Shown here one piece after another: positions 47,844 to 57,168 of a stretch of DNA of 64,000 nucleotides; the stretch's first letter is position 1, and the number at the start of each line of letters is the position of its first letter. The stretch comes from Halomonas sp. TA22. Its GTDB lineage: Bacteria; Pseudomonadota; Gammaproteobacteria; Pseudomonadales; Halomonadaceae. The position numbers and the translations under genes are program-made. The DNA lies in the NCBI RefSeq assembly GCF_013009075.1, contig NZ_CP053108.1:496001-560000 (forward strand). Reading direction: 5' to 3'. Below the pieces are notes generated by a model that worked only from the letters and a program-made list of their open reading frames with translations, was not told the DNA's origin and did not search any database.

Positions 47844-48019
47844 GGATGAAAGCACGGACCGGTCGCTGGGCGGCTGATCACACGCTCTCGCATTCCTGTG
47901 ATGAGGAATATAGATGCGAATTGCTTCAAGACTGACAAGGCTTTCCGATGATTACATGGCAGGCCTATACCCAGTAGAAAGCAACCACATGATGAGGCTG
48001 CAAGAAGCGGGTGGCTGCC

Positions 48020-48670
48020 ATGAATCTTGATCTGATCGGCTTCCTGGTCGTCGTCACGGTGGCCTATCTGGTGCCAGGGCCGGATTTTCTGATCGTCACC
48101 CGCTTTGCCGCTCGCCAGCGCGCCCTTGGCCATGCCGCGGCCCTTGGGGCTCAGACCGGCCTATGCTTCCACATGCTGGTTGCGGTTTTCGGTCTCTCGG
48201 CCATTGCCGCCCATTCGACGGCCATCTTTTCCCTCATCAAGCTCGCCGGTGCCGCTTACCTCATCTTGCTGGGCGGGAGAATCCTCCTGTCCAGTTTTGG
48301 TGGGCGTGATCGGCCCAGCAGGACCTGCGCCGACGCGCCTGAAACGCACCAAGCCAATGGCGGGAAGGGATACGCCTTTCGGACAGGTCTGCTCACTAAC
48401 GTCCTCAACCCCAAGGCCGCGCTGTTCTTCATGAGCGTACTGCCGCAGTTCATCGACAACACACTACCCGCCGGCCCGCAGATTCTGTTGCTCGGCGTGA
48501 TCGATATTGGCGTCGGCGTGCTCTTCTGGCTGGGGCTTGTGAGCCTGCTTAACCGGTTTCTCCCCGGCCTCGGCAAGCCGCACCTTCAGGCCTGGCAAAA
48601 CCGGGCGACCGGCCTGCTGCTGGTTGTGGCGGGCATGCTCCTGCTGCGCACGAGTGCCGAGCGGCCATGA
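48020..48670 (+). CDS. LysE/RhtB-family amino-acid exporter
   Basis: This 216-residue inner-membrane protein has about six helices. Its family signature is YLVPGPDFLIVTRFAARQRALGHAAALGAQTG, with TGLLTNVLNPKAALFFMSVLPQFI near the middle. The central cytoplasmic loop (GRDRPSRTCADAPETHQANGG) is rather polar. Members export amino acids such as threonine or homoserine lactones; the substrate is unknown. The ATG at 48020 is used; an in-frame GTG three codons earlier is possible. Gene remnants flank it on both sides. Confidence 0.9.
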   Translation: MNLDLIGFLVVVTVAYLVPGPDFLIVTRFAARQRALGHAAALGAQTGLCFHMLVAVFGLSAIAAHSTAIFSLIKLAGAAYLILLGGRILLSSFGGRDRPSRTCADAPETHQANGGKGYAFRTGLLTNVLNPKAALFFMSVLPQFIDNTLPAGPQILLLGVIDIGVGVLFWLGLVSLLNRFLPGLGKPHLQAWQNRATGLLLVVAGMLLLRTSAERP

Positions 48671-48698
48671 GTCATTGCGCGCGGGATTTCGGGTCGTT

Positions 48699-48798
48699 GC
48701 CGTGGAGAGGGGTCATTTCCTTACCTACCACGACGAACCAATCTTTGAGAACGGCATTCAGCACAAGGACAGGCTGCGGCTGGCCCTCGAATATTAAC
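48699..48798 (+). pseudogene. Possible short gene remnant
   Basis: A frame without its own start reads RVVAVERGHFLTYHDEP and then IFENGIQHKDRLRLALEY before a TAA. The composition looks protein-like and it lies in a region with other fragments, but I cannot name the parent gene and it could be chance. Confidence 0.25.
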
Positions 48799-48857
48799 AG
48801 GGCCGTCTCCTCAAGGAAGATGGCCAAAACAACACCAAGAAATGACTGGAGAGCGCA

Positions 48858-49331
48858 GTGTCTGAAACTATCGAAGCCAGAATGAAAACCCTGGGCATTG
48901 AGCTGCCGGCACCGAGCATGCCGGGAGCCAGCTATGTCCCCTACCACCTGACGGGAAACCTCCTTTTCGTGACCGGTCAGCTATGCCAGTGGAACGGGGA
49001 GCGGCGCTTTCCCGGCAAGCTTGGCGACGCCTACGGTCTCGAACAGGGTCAGCAAGCCGCCCGCTTGTGCGGCCTGAATCTGATCGCCCAGCTCAACGCC
49101 GCTCTCGACGGCGATTTGAAGCGCCTGGTCAGCACAGTCCGACTGGCGGGTTATGTCAATTCTATGCCCGATTTTCACGGACAATCCCAGGTCATGAACG
49201 GGGCATCCGATCTTTTCCTCGAAGCGTTCGGCGACAAGGGGCGCCACACGCGCCTGGCGGTGGGCGTCAGCGCGTTGCCGTATGACCTGGCCGTCGAGGT
49301 AGAAGGAGTCTTCGAGGTTCGCCCCGCGTAA
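48858..49331 (+). CDS. RidA/YjgF-family protein
   Basis: The 157-residue protein belongs to the longer RidA-like subfamily (YjgH/LPS-like). Recognisable parts are YVPYHLTGNLLFVTGQLCQWNGE, YGLEQGQQAARLCGLNLIAQL, and the C-terminal RHTRLAVGVSALPYDLAVEVEGVFEV. RidA proper deaminates reactive enamines from PLP enzymes using an Arg in a VRAxV-like motif; here the homologous stretch is HTRLAVGVSALP, so activity is uncertain. The start is GTG with GGAG upstream. It is convergent with the PhzF gene. Confidence 0.85.
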   Translation: MSETIEARMKTLGIELPAPSMPGASYVPYHLTGNLLFVTGQLCQWNGERRFPGKLGDAYGLEQGQQAARLCGLNLIAQLNAALDGDLKRLVSTVRLAGYVNSMPDFHGQSQVMNGASDLFLEAFGDKGRHTRLAVGVSALPYDLAVEVEGVFEVRPA

Positions 49332-49422
49332 GCTCAGCATCTGTGCGGGGAATAACGCCTGGAATCGCCTGGTGATCAGCTTCGCTGCTGACGCGGGGAG
49401 CTACCAGCCCGCGTAAACGAGC

Positions 49423-50262
49423 TCAAGCGTCCAGCGAGACCGCCTGCCCGGTCACCACGATGCCGCCTGAAAGCGGAATGTCCACCTGCAGGCGACTAGG
49501 CCGGCCCATCGCCTCGCCCTGCAGGAACGTCAGCTGCGCAGGCGCCTGGAGCAGGCCGGCATCGCGCAGATAGCCGCCCAGCGCCGCGGCCGCCGCACCG
49601 GTGGCGGGGTCCTCCACCACGCCTCCCACCGGGAACGGATCGCGGGCGTGGAAGCGGTTTTCAGCCTCGCGCCACACCAGTTGCAGTGTGGTCAGCCCCT
49701 CGCGCAGCATCAACGCCTTGAGCCGTTCGAAGTCATACTCTAGCCGCTCAAGGCGCGCCTTCGTCTTGCATGTCAACACCAGATGCCAGGCACCGGCGTA
49801 GGCCCGCGCGGGCGGAATTTCGAGATCGAGTTCCTCGTCCAGCCAACCAAGCAGTGCAAGGGCTTCTTCCACCAGCTCGGGCTCGGCGGGGCGAAACTGC
49901 GGCGAGATCGACACCAGCGAGGCCTGCCACTCCCCTTCCACCTGCTTGACGGTGACCATCACCTCACCCACTGCCGTATCCAGCAGATAGCTGCCCGCAC
50001 CACTCAGCCGACCCATCTGCACGCCGCCGGCCACCGTGGCGTGGCCGCAAAAGCTCACCTCCGCCTCGGGGCTGTAGTAGCGCACCGTGCGCCGCTCGCC
50101 CTCGGTCGGGACAATGAAGGCGGTTTCGGAATAGCCCACCTCGACGGCGATACGCTGCATCTCCGCCGGCTCGGGCAGCGCTTCGCCCAGCCACACCCCG
50201 GCGGGGTTGCCGCCGTTCGGGTCATCGGTGAAGGCCGCAAGACGATAGAGAGTGCCGCTCAT
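49423..50262 (-). CDS. PhzF-family isomerase
   Basis: The 279-residue protein has the two-lobed PhzF fold: LAAFTDDPNGGNPAGVWLG, the conserved Glu in VGYSETAFIVP, YYSPEAEVSFCGHATVAG, and the C-terminal FPVGGVVEDPATGAAAAALGGYL. PhzF enzymes catalyse isomerisations such as the phenazine step, but most homologues have unknown substrates. AAGGA precedes the ATG. It shares its strand with the LuxR gene 84 bp upstream but has its own RBS. Confidence 0.9.
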   Translation of the reverse strand: MSGTLYRLAAFTDDPNGGNPAGVWLGEALPEPAEMQRIAVEVGYSETAFIVPTEGERRTVRYYSPEAEVSFCGHATVAGGVQMGRLSGAGSYLLDTAVGEVMVTVKQVEGEWQASLVSISPQFRPAEPELVEEALALLGWLDEELDLEIPPARAYAGAWHLVLTCKTKARLERLEYDFERLKALMLREGLTTLQLVWREAENRFHARDPFPVGGVVEDPATGAAAAALGGYLRDAGLLQAPAQLTFLQGEAMGRPSRLQVDIPLSGGIVVTGQAVSLDA

Positions 50263-50346
50263 GGGAAGTCCTTAATACTGGAACGATAGCCTGCATTATT
50301 GACTGAACCTTGAGAGAAAGCAGGCCAATAACGGACACCAGGCGAC

Positions 50347-51153
50347 TTAGCCATGCTCAGTCAAGCGTGCGAATAGCGGCATGAGCAGCGCAAACAGCTC
50401 CGCCTGGGAGGAGATATTGCACTTGGCATAGAGCTGACGGCGAAAGACCTTCACCGTCTGCAGGCTGACTGCCAAGTGCAAGCTGATGGACAGGGATGAG
50501 TGGCCGCGCAGGAGGTACAGCGCGACTTCCGCCTGTCGCGGACTCAGCTTGATGCCATGCTCCTGCTCCAGGGCCCCGCGCAGACGCTCTCCCAGTGGCG
50601 CCAGTGCGGTCTGGGTATCGCTCTCGGGACGATAGTGCCGCCAATGGGCTTGCATCAGGGCACTCAGCACTCCCTCGTTGTGACGCAGCACCTGGATCTC
50701 GCGCTTGCCGAAAGGCTTGCCGCTGGAGCGGTCCCTGCCCAAGCAGGCCGTCAGCATCATGTCATCGCCGAGGCTGGCAAACACCGCCACCTCATCGAGC
50801 AGCGTGGTCTGCTTGTAATAGTTGTTGTAGTAATGCGTTCGACGGAAGTGGTCCGGCGCCACTTCCATCAGCCGGCGCACACCCACGACACCGCCCTTGA
50901 GGTGTTCGCGGTAGAACGGATCGAGCAGATAGGCCCCTCCCAGGTATTGACCATCCATCGGCAGGTAGACCACCGGATCGGTGTACTCCCGGTAGAGCAC
51001 CGCCGGGCGCTGTTCGCCATGGTAGGCGATGACGATCAGGTTATCGAAGGCAGCCAGCCCCCTTACCAGCGTCGATAACCGGCGGGGAAAGTCGGGCGTT
51101 GCCAGAGCCTTGATGGTATTGGCAAGAAGCTCGTCGCGATTACTGTGTGTCAC
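50347..51153 (-). CDS. LuxR-family transcriptional regulator
   Basis: The 268-residue protein has an N-terminal sensory domain of unknown ligand and a C-terminal LuxR HTH (about 200-260: IKLSPRQAEVALYLLRGHSSLSISLHLAVSLQTVKVFRRQLYAKC). There is no receiver domain. The start is a GTG at 51153 with only a GGGTG-like site. The upstream region has been replaced by a truncated APC permease gene beginning about 20 bp away on the other strand, so the original promoter may be lost. It probably once controlled the permease-nitrilase operon (inference). Confidence 0.85.
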   Translation of the reverse strand: MTHSNRDELLANTIKALATPDFPRRLSTLVRGLAAFDNLIVIAYHGEQRPAVLYREYTDPVVYLPMDGQYLGGAYLLDPFYREHLKGGVVGVRRLMEVAPDHFRRTHYYNNYYKQTTLLDEVAVFASLGDDMMLTACLGRDRSSGKPFGKREIQVLRHNEGVLSALMQAHWRHYRPESDTQTALAPLGERLRGALEQEHGIKLSPRQAEVALYLLRGHSSLSISLHLAVSLQTVKVFRRQLYAKCNISSQAELFALLMPLFARLTEHG

Positions 51154-51172
51154 CGATTCACACCCGCAAGGT

Positions 51173-51910
51173 CATACCACGCTGACCGAAGAGACCATCG
51201 ATCCTAAGCGCAACATTCCCCAGGCGATCATGCTCACCGCCCTGATCGGCGGCGGTATCTACGTGCTGGTGGGCTACACCACCCAACTGGCACACCCGGG
51301 CAGCGATTTCATCGACGCCGATTCCGCCGCCTTCGAGATCGCCAGGATGATCGGTGCGGACCTGTTCGGCGCCATCTTCCTGGCCGGCATGATACTGGCG
51401 CAGTTCACCTCCGGCATCGCCGCCCAGGCCAGTGCCTCGCGCCTGCTGTTCGCCATGGGCCGCGATGCGGTACTGCCGCGCAAGCTGTTCGGGGCGCTGC
51501 ATCCGCATTTCCGCACGCCTGTCTTCAGTATCGTGCTGACCGGCGCCATCGGCATCATCGCCCTGTTTCTGGATGTGCTGTCCGCCGCCTCGTTCATCAA
51601 CTTCGGGGTATTCATCGCCTTCACCATGGTCAACCTCCCGGTCATCTTCCTGGTCAACAAGGACGCCGACGCCAGACGCCGTTATGGTGTACTCAGGGGC
51701 ATGGTGGCGCCACTGATCGGTGCCCTGATCAACCTCTGGCTGATGAGCAAGCTCGATATCAACGCCGTGATACTGGGTTCGATCTGGCTTGCGATCGGGT
51801 TGGCACAGCTGATCTACCTGACCCGTTTCTTCCGCCGCGACCCGCCGGAAGTGGACTTCGACGAATCGGAGCCTGAGCCAGCGCCAGCCCCGGCAAAAGC
51901 CAGCCTGTAA
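51173..51910 (+). pseudogene. APC-family amino-acid permease, N-terminal half deleted
   Basis: Similarity to APC permeases starts abruptly at TTLTEETIDPKRNIPQAIML, a motif normally near residue 200 in the middle of the protein. It continues to a natural stop: SGIAAQASASRLLFAMGRDAVLP, VFIAFTMVNLPVIFLVNKDAD and an acidic tail. The first about 200 residues, including the substrate-site helices, are missing, and no RBS and start fit the remaining frame. The break lies about 20 bp from the start of the divergent LuxR gene. The fragment is followed after 10 bp by a nitrilase-family gene. Confidence 0.85.
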
Positions 51911-51920
51911 CGGAGACACC

Positions 51921-52817
51921 ATGCCCAGATACTTGCCCATCCTGGTCGTTCAGGAAGCCTCTCGAGAGCCCGGCACGGATGCCGAGCTGCGTGCCTTCGA
52001 AACCGAACTGGCGGTTCACCTGAGCGACTTCGCCGCCGGGTTCGAGCAATCCCGAATGGTGATCTACCCGGAGTTTTATCTCTGCGGGGCCAACGGCACA
52101 CCGGAGCAGCGCACTGCGCAACTCGAGGCTGCCGCCGAGCCGATCGACGGCCCCCGCGACCGGCACCTGTCACGCATCGCCCGCAACCTGGGTATCTGGC
52201 TGATGCCGGGCACGGTCTGCGAACGCGGCGGGGATGGCCGCCTGTACAACACCGCCCCGGTCTACTCACCCGAAGGCGAGCGCGTGGCCGCCTACCGCAA
52301 GTGCTTCCCCTGGCGCCCCTATGAACCGTTTCGGCCAGGCAATCGCTTCGAGGTGTTCGATATTCCCGGCGTGGGCCGGCTGGGCCTGGCGATCTGCTAC
52401 GACATCTGGTTTCCCGAAGTGGTACGGCAACTGGCCTGGATGGGAGCGGAAGTGATCATCAACCAGGCCGCCACCTCGACCTGCGACCGCGCCCAGGAGC
52501 AGGTGCTGGTGCAGGCCAACGCCATTTTCAATCAAGTCTTCATGGTGAGCGCCAACGCGGCCACACCCACCGGCGAGGGCCAGAGCCTGATCGTCGACCC
52601 CGAAGGCCACGTGCGCACGCGCATGCCCGGGGCGACCTCGGGCATTCTTACCGACGTGCTGAACCTGGATGAAGTGGAGCGTGTGCGCACCTTCGGTACC
52701 GCCGGCTTGAATCGGATGTGGTCCCAGTGTCGGGATGACGACCCGATGCTTGAGCTGCCGATGTATGAAGGCCGGATAGACCCATGGCAGTGGGGCCCGA
52801 AAAGGAAGAACACCTAA
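51921..52817 (+). CDS. Carbon-nitrogen hydrolase (nitrilase superfamily)
   Basis: The 298-residue enzyme has the complete catalytic set: Glu in YPEFYLCG, Lys in YRKCFPW and Cys in GLAICYDIWFPE. A further motif is AATPTGEGQSLIVDPEGHV. These enzymes hydrolyse amides, carbamoyl compounds or nitriles. The RBS is GGAG and the gene lies 10 bp after the truncated permease, so it was probably in an operon for uptake and hydrolysis of a nitrogen compound. Its expression may now depend on a chance promoter. The substrate is not determined. Confidence 0.9.
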   Translation: MPRYLPILVVQEASREPGTDAELRAFETELAVHLSDFAAGFEQSRMVIYPEFYLCGANGTPEQRTAQLEAAAEPIDGPRDRHLSRIARNLGIWLMPGTVCERGGDGRLYNTAPVYSPEGERVAAYRKCFPWRPYEPFRPGNRFEVFDIPGVGRLGLAICYDIWFPEVVRQLAWMGAEVIINQAATSTCDRAQEQVLVQANAIFNQVFMVSANAATPTGEGQSLIVDPEGHVRTRMPGATSGILTDVLNLDEVERVRTFGTAGLNRMWSQCRDDDPMLELPMYEGRIDPWQWGPKRKNT

Positions 52818-53205
52818 CCCGGGGCGCTTGCGAATTACCTCTATCCGGATATCAATGCTTTACCGCCGACGAGAGCGTCCCGCTTTTTCGCAACGACTCA
52901 ACCTAAGCACATCGCCGCTGGCAACAGTCGCGGTGTGCCACTCCAGCACCGAAGGCCACGCTTGCACCAAGGTCGTAAGCCATTCCCCACCTACCGCGTA
53001 AGCCAAGACGTAATCATCAAGCATTAAGTCATTCCTAGCTTATTGCTGTCGCTTTCTCGATACACATGGATTACGTTTTGTAAAAATAGAGGGAGCCTAT
53101 CTCCATACTGGTAACACCTCACTACTAGGTTCTATTAGCACCATGTGACGTCCTTAGCACGCATACCTAATGGATCTGGTGGGATGTAGTGGACCAGTTT
53201 GGGGA
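52818..53205. other. Non-coding stretch left of the IS element
   Basis: About 390 bp without a supported gene, between the nitrilase stop and the target duplication of the IS3 element. It becomes more AT-rich towards the IS. I saw no tRNA, terminator or protein remnant that I could support. Confidence 0.5.
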
Positions 53206-53238
53206 TATTGATCTTACCCAGCATTGGTGGACACCGAT

Positions 53239-54105
53239 CTAAGCGATCATTCGGGCCTCGAAGGCCTCCGGGCTGATCATCCCAATCGCACTGTGCCGGC
53301 GTTGCCGGTTGTAATCCATCTCTATGTACTCGAACACTTGCCTCCGCATGGCATCCCGAGTCTCGTATCGCTCACCATGGATCGCCTCCACCTTGAGGCT
53401 GTGGAAGAAGCTCTCGGCACAGGCATTGTCGTAGCAGTTGCCTTTGGCACTCATGCTGCACCGGAGATGGTGCCGGGTCAGCAGTGACTGGTACAACGTC
53501 GAGCAATATTGGCTGCCACGGTCACTATGCACGACCACCCCCTTGGGCATCTTACGGCGCCACAGGGCCATCGTCAGGGCATCGCCGACCAGGTCGGCGG
53601 TCATCCACTCACTCATCGCCCAGCCAACCACCTTGCGTGAGTACAGGTCGATCAATACCGCCAGATAGAGCCACCCCTCGCCGGTTGCCAGGTACGTAAT
53701 GTCGCCGACCCACTTCTGGTTCGGCGCCGTCGCGGTGAAGTCCTGCACCAGCAAGTTCGGTGCCACTGGCAGCGTGTGCTGAGAGTTCGTCGTGGCCTTG
53801 AACTTGCGGGCTGCCTTGGCACGTAGGCCTTGGCGCTGGAGGCTGGCGGCGACGGTCTTGCGGTCTACTGGCAGGCCCTCGTCACGTAGGTCCAGCGCCA
53901 ATCTGGGGGCGCCTGAGCGCCCCTTCCGAAGGTGATAAGCCTCGGCCACACGCTGGTCGAGAACCGCCTGCTGACGGCGCCTGGATGACGGCGCGCCATC
54001 GCGCTTTCGCCAGGCGTAGTAGCCGCTGCGGGCGACGCCGAGAAACGCGCACATCCGTTGAATGCTGAAGGCCTGACGATGCTGCTCAATGAAGGCGTAC
54101 TTCAC
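53239..54105 (-). CDS. IS3-family transposase OrfB (DDE domain)
   Basis: The 288-residue product contains an HTH_21 segment ([23 protein letters not shown]) and an rve integrase core. The DDE residues are Asp in [14 protein letters not shown], Asp in [11 protein letters not shown] and Glu in [12 protein letters not shown]. It is normally made as an OrfAB fusion by -1 frameshifting at 54135-54141; in the -1 frame the reading continues without a stop into [13 protein letters not shown] start at 54105 for free OrfB is possible. No defect is visible. Confidence 0.92.
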   Translation of the reverse strand: MKYAFIEQHRQAFSIQRMCAFLGVARSGYYAWRKRDGAPSSRRRQQAVLDQRVAEAYHLRKGRSGAPRLALDLRDEGLPVDRKTVAASLQRQGLRAKAARKFKATTNSQHTLPVAPNLLVQDFTATAPNQKWVGDITYLATGEGWLYLAVLIDLYSRKVVGWAMSEWMTADLVGDALTMALWRRKMPKGVVVHSDRGSQYCSTLYQSLLTRHHLRCSMSAKGNCYDNACAESFFHSLKVEAIHGERYETRDAMRRQVFEYIEMDYNRQRRHSAIGMISPEAFEARMIA

Positions 54106-54401
54106 TTCAGGCTCTTGGCGAAGTACACCGCAGCTTTTTTTGCGATTTCAAGCTCTTCCGACTTCTCAGCCAGCTGTCGCTTGAGCCTCGCGTTCTCTTC
54201 AGCCAAGGCGTGCTCACGAGCCGAGGCACTCTGCTGCTGCTGAGCCTTGGCTCGCCATTGATAGAGTTGGCTGGGCTGAAGACCCAGCTCACGCGCGGCG
54301 GCACTGGCACCAACACGGTCAGCGAGTGCCAGGGCCTCGTCCTTGTAGGCCTGGGAGTAACGGGTACGGGTCTTCTTCATCGACGTTGCTTGCCTTGCCA
54401 T
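54102..54401 (-). CDS. IS3-family transposase OrfA (HTH)
   Basis: The 99-residue protein has the transposase_8 helix-turn-helix ([37 protein letters not shown]). A leucine-zipper-like coiled coil follows ([28 protein letters not shown]), as in IS3 OrfA. An A7 run (T7 on the plus strand, 54135-54141) in GCAAAAAAAGC is the likely -1 slippery site that yields OrfAB. It overlaps orfB by 4 nt in its own frame. Confidence 0.9.
   Translation of the reverse strand: MARQATSMKKTRTRYSQAYKDEALALADRVGASAAARELGLQPSQLYQWRAKAQQQQSASAREHALAEENARLKRQLAEKSEELEIAKKAAVYFAKSLK
54135..54141 (-). promoter_or_regulatory. Programmed -1 frameshift site of the IS element
   Basis: Seven consecutive A on the coding strand lie in orfA codons GCA AAA AAA GCT. 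Slipping back one base continues in the orfB frame without a stop through to the DDE domain. This is the usual way IS3 elements make the OrfAB transposase. Confidence 0.75.
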
Positions 54402-54594
54402 GGGTCACCTCGTTCAGTGTACTGCCTTAACGGGGTGTCCACTGCTGCTGGGCAAGATCATATTGACTCCTTACGACCCAAAACAGACATGCTGGCAATT
54501 TCGGTCGAGAAAATCATAGATCGCACTTGGTCATTAAAAATATTAGCGCTTAAAGGAAGTGCTTTATAAAAACAAATTCTTGAGTGGAGCAGTC

Positions 54595-56803
54595 ATGATA
54601 AGCAGTATAAATATTTCAGGTGTTGCGAGCTACGATGATGATGGTGTTGAGATATCTGATTTAAAAAAAGTTAATTTTTTCTATGGTGCTAACGGCTGTG
54701 GAAAGACGACAATTTCAAACTTTCTAGCAAATTCCGGTGATGTACGGTTTGAGAATTGCTCAGTACGCTGGCTTGGTGACCGCCCAATAAAATCTTTGGT
54801 TTATAACAAAGTTCCGCGAGAATAACTTTAGCGCTGGAAATATTGCTGGTGTTTTCACCTTAGGCAAAGCTACTAAGGAAGATCTTGGTAATATTCAATA
54901 TAAAAGGAGTGAGCTTTCAGGACTTGAAGGCTCTCAAGATCAGCAGAAGATTGCTTTAAACAACCAAAGAAACAAACTTCAAGAGCATGGCGAAAAATTT
55001 ACAAGCGACTGCTGGGTGATTTATAAGCGGTATGAGAGAGATTTCAAAGATGCTCTTCGTGGATCAATTAGTTCCAAGATGATATTCAAGGATAAAATAC
55101 TTAAAGAAAGGGCGAGCAATACATCTGATTTGCTTTCATTAGAAGAGCTAAAAGATAAAGCGAATACCTTGTTGAGGAGAAAGCCCGATCGAATAGATGT
55201 TATCCCAACAATAGATATTTATGAAGATATTTCGAGCATTGAGAAGGATGGCATATGGGGGGACATTATTGTTGGGAAGGCTGACGTGGATATTGCAAGC
55301 TTGATTGCCAAACTGAATAATAGTGACTGGGTAAATCAAGGCAGGAAATATTTGGATGGTGACGAAACCTGTCCGTTTTGCCAACAAAGCACAATTGATA
55401 ATAACTTTAGAGCCCAGATTGAAGATTACTTCGATGAGAGCTTTGAGAATAACAGAGAGAAGATTCAGTCCCATAAGGACAAATATTCAACTCTTAGCAA
55501 TAAGCTTTTAACCTCTCTTTATCAGATAGAGGAATAAGAAAAAGCGAATTTAGAGCGCAAGCTGGATATTGATAATTTTTCAGCCCATTTAAAGGCTCTT
55601 CATAGCCAGATTTCAAAAAATAGTATTCTGATCAAAGAAAAGCTAGAAAAAACAGGGCAGATAATTGAATTAACAGATACCAGATCAGAACTGGATGCTC
55701 TATTGAGACTTATCGGAAATGCCAACATATAATAAATGAGCATAATAAGTTGGTGGCAAATTATGATCAAGAGGTTGCCAGCCTCAAACATTCTATATGG
55801 CGATTCCTTGTAGAAGAGCTCAGTGATACCATCACAAAATATGAGAATTTGAGGGATGGTTTGCAGCGGGGCATTGATAACATCGCTAACCAAATTGAGA
55901 TTAGGACGCAGTCTGTTCGCACACTCGAAAATGAGATTGTAGGACTCAGTAAGAATGTCACTAGCGTACAACCAGCTGTCGATGAAATAAATCGAACACT
56001 TCGGTCATACGGTTTTACTAATTTCGAAATCGTGCGCTCACTTACTCTTGAAAATCATTATTCGATTAAGCGAGAAAACGGCGAGCACGCTCATGAGACT
56101 CTCAGCGAAGGTGAAGTTACTTTTATAACTTCCTTTACTTTGTTCAGCTTGCCAAGGGGGCTCTTGATCAAGACTCCGTGACAGATGACCGGTATTTGGT
56201 GATCGACGATCCTATTTCCAGCTTAGATAGCAATGTACTCTATATGGTCAGCACCATTGTAAAAAGTCTGGTTAGAGATATAAAAGAGGATTCTGCAGGC
56301 AATATAAAACAACTTATATTACTGACGCATAATGTGTATTTCCATAAAGAAGCATCTTTTCAAGGTAGTCGATCAAATGGTTGCCGAGATACTCATTTCT
56401 GGATGCTGAGAAAAAGTCGAAATATCACTTCCATTAAGCCTTATGGGCAAGAAAATCCGATTGAATCTTCCTATGAATTGTTGTGGCGTGAAATAAAAGA
56501 ATGGCAGCATAACTCTGGAATTACCTTGCAAAATACAATGCGCCGAATTGTTGAAATTACTTCAAGATTTTGGGGAAGTACACTGATGATGGCCTTGTTG
56601 AGAGGTTTGAAACTCTGGAGGATCAGCAAATATGTCGATCATTGATTAGCTGGATCAATGATGGCTCGCATACTATCCCTGATGACCTATACGTGCAGGC
56701 TCCAGGGGATTCCGCAGAGAAGTATATCGATGTATTCGAAAAGATTTTTAAGTACACTGATAATCATGGCCACTACAAGATGATGATGGGAATGGAATCC
56801 TAG
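54595..56803 (+). pseudogene. Decayed AAA_13-type ATPase (RloC/PrrC-like)
   Basis: This AT-rich gene begins MISSINISGVASYDDDG with GGAG upstream, has Walker A GANGCGKTTISNF, and a CxxC (ETCPFCQQ) within predicted coiled coil, as in RloC-type zinc hooks. Later come LSEGE, Walker B YLVIDDPISSLD and LLTHN. AAA_13 proteins include the anticodon nucleases PrrC and RloC and related defence ATPases. The frame is broken near 54812, by TAA at 55535-55537, and near 55730, 56125 and 56558; reading across the shifts restores continuous family-like sequence. No nuclease domain is seen at the C-terminus. The low GC content suggests acquisition from elsewhere. Confidence 0.85.
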
Positions 56804-57168
56804 AGAGTTTGGAGTTAAGGACTCATTGCATGATGCAGAAGTGATATTCGCCGTCCGCTTCTGGCCGGTAACAGCCTTATCTATACGTGCCTTCTAACTA
56901 GTGCTGTTTCTTTGTTGCTCGCATCCTGACTATGTGCCGAAGAATCTGACATTCTCGCTCGGTAAGAAATAACTCGTTAGTTGAGAAAGCCTCCTTGAGT
57001 CGCCACGAGCGGCTGCGACCGTTGCTGAGCATCTGCCGATGTACTTCACAACAGCACGACAGTATCTGGCGTCGTTACTGACTGTAGTAGGGGTAACCAC
57101 AGATCTCTAATAAGGCGGGCTTCTGCCGAGCCTGCGAGTGGGTGTGTTGCCAGCATTCGCCGTCCCTA
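56804..57168. other. Intergenic stretch with direct-repeat copy 1 and a possible LuxR remnant
   Basis: No intact gene is present. It holds one copy of a repeat also found at 59410 (see repeat entry). On the minus strand, ending at TAG 56898-56900, a short frame reads NELFLTERECQILRHIV, like the start of a LuxR/GerE HTH; this would be a remnant at best. Confidence 0.4.
56843..56867 (+). repeat. Direct repeat, copy 1
   Basis: GATATTCGCC, a 2-nt spacer, then CCGCTTCTGGCCG. The same two blocks recur in the same orientation at 59410-59437 with a 5-nt spacer. The two copies bracket the LysR/NTF2/SDR genes. Confidence 0.6.

Larger units (their letters stand above)
53206..54463 (-). mobile_element. 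IS3-family insertion sequence with inverted repeats and TAT target duplication
   Basis: The element occupies 53209-54460 (1252 bp). Terminal inverted repeats of 27 bp match at 23 positions: left end starts TGATCTTACCCAGCA, right end complement TGATCTTGCCCAGCA. Both end in GTGGACACC. The flanking triplets 53206-53208 and 54461-54463 are both TAT, the 3-bp duplication usual for IS3. It carries overlapping orfA and orfB with an A7 slippery site. The intact ends, target duplication and genes suggest a recent, probably still active insertion. Confidence 0.9.

Noticed and set aside
56898-57065. Minus-strand frame with LTERECQILRHIV, LuxR-HTH-like
   Set aside because: Only about 17 residues resemble a LuxR HTH and the rest of the domain is missing; too short to call as a feature of its own.
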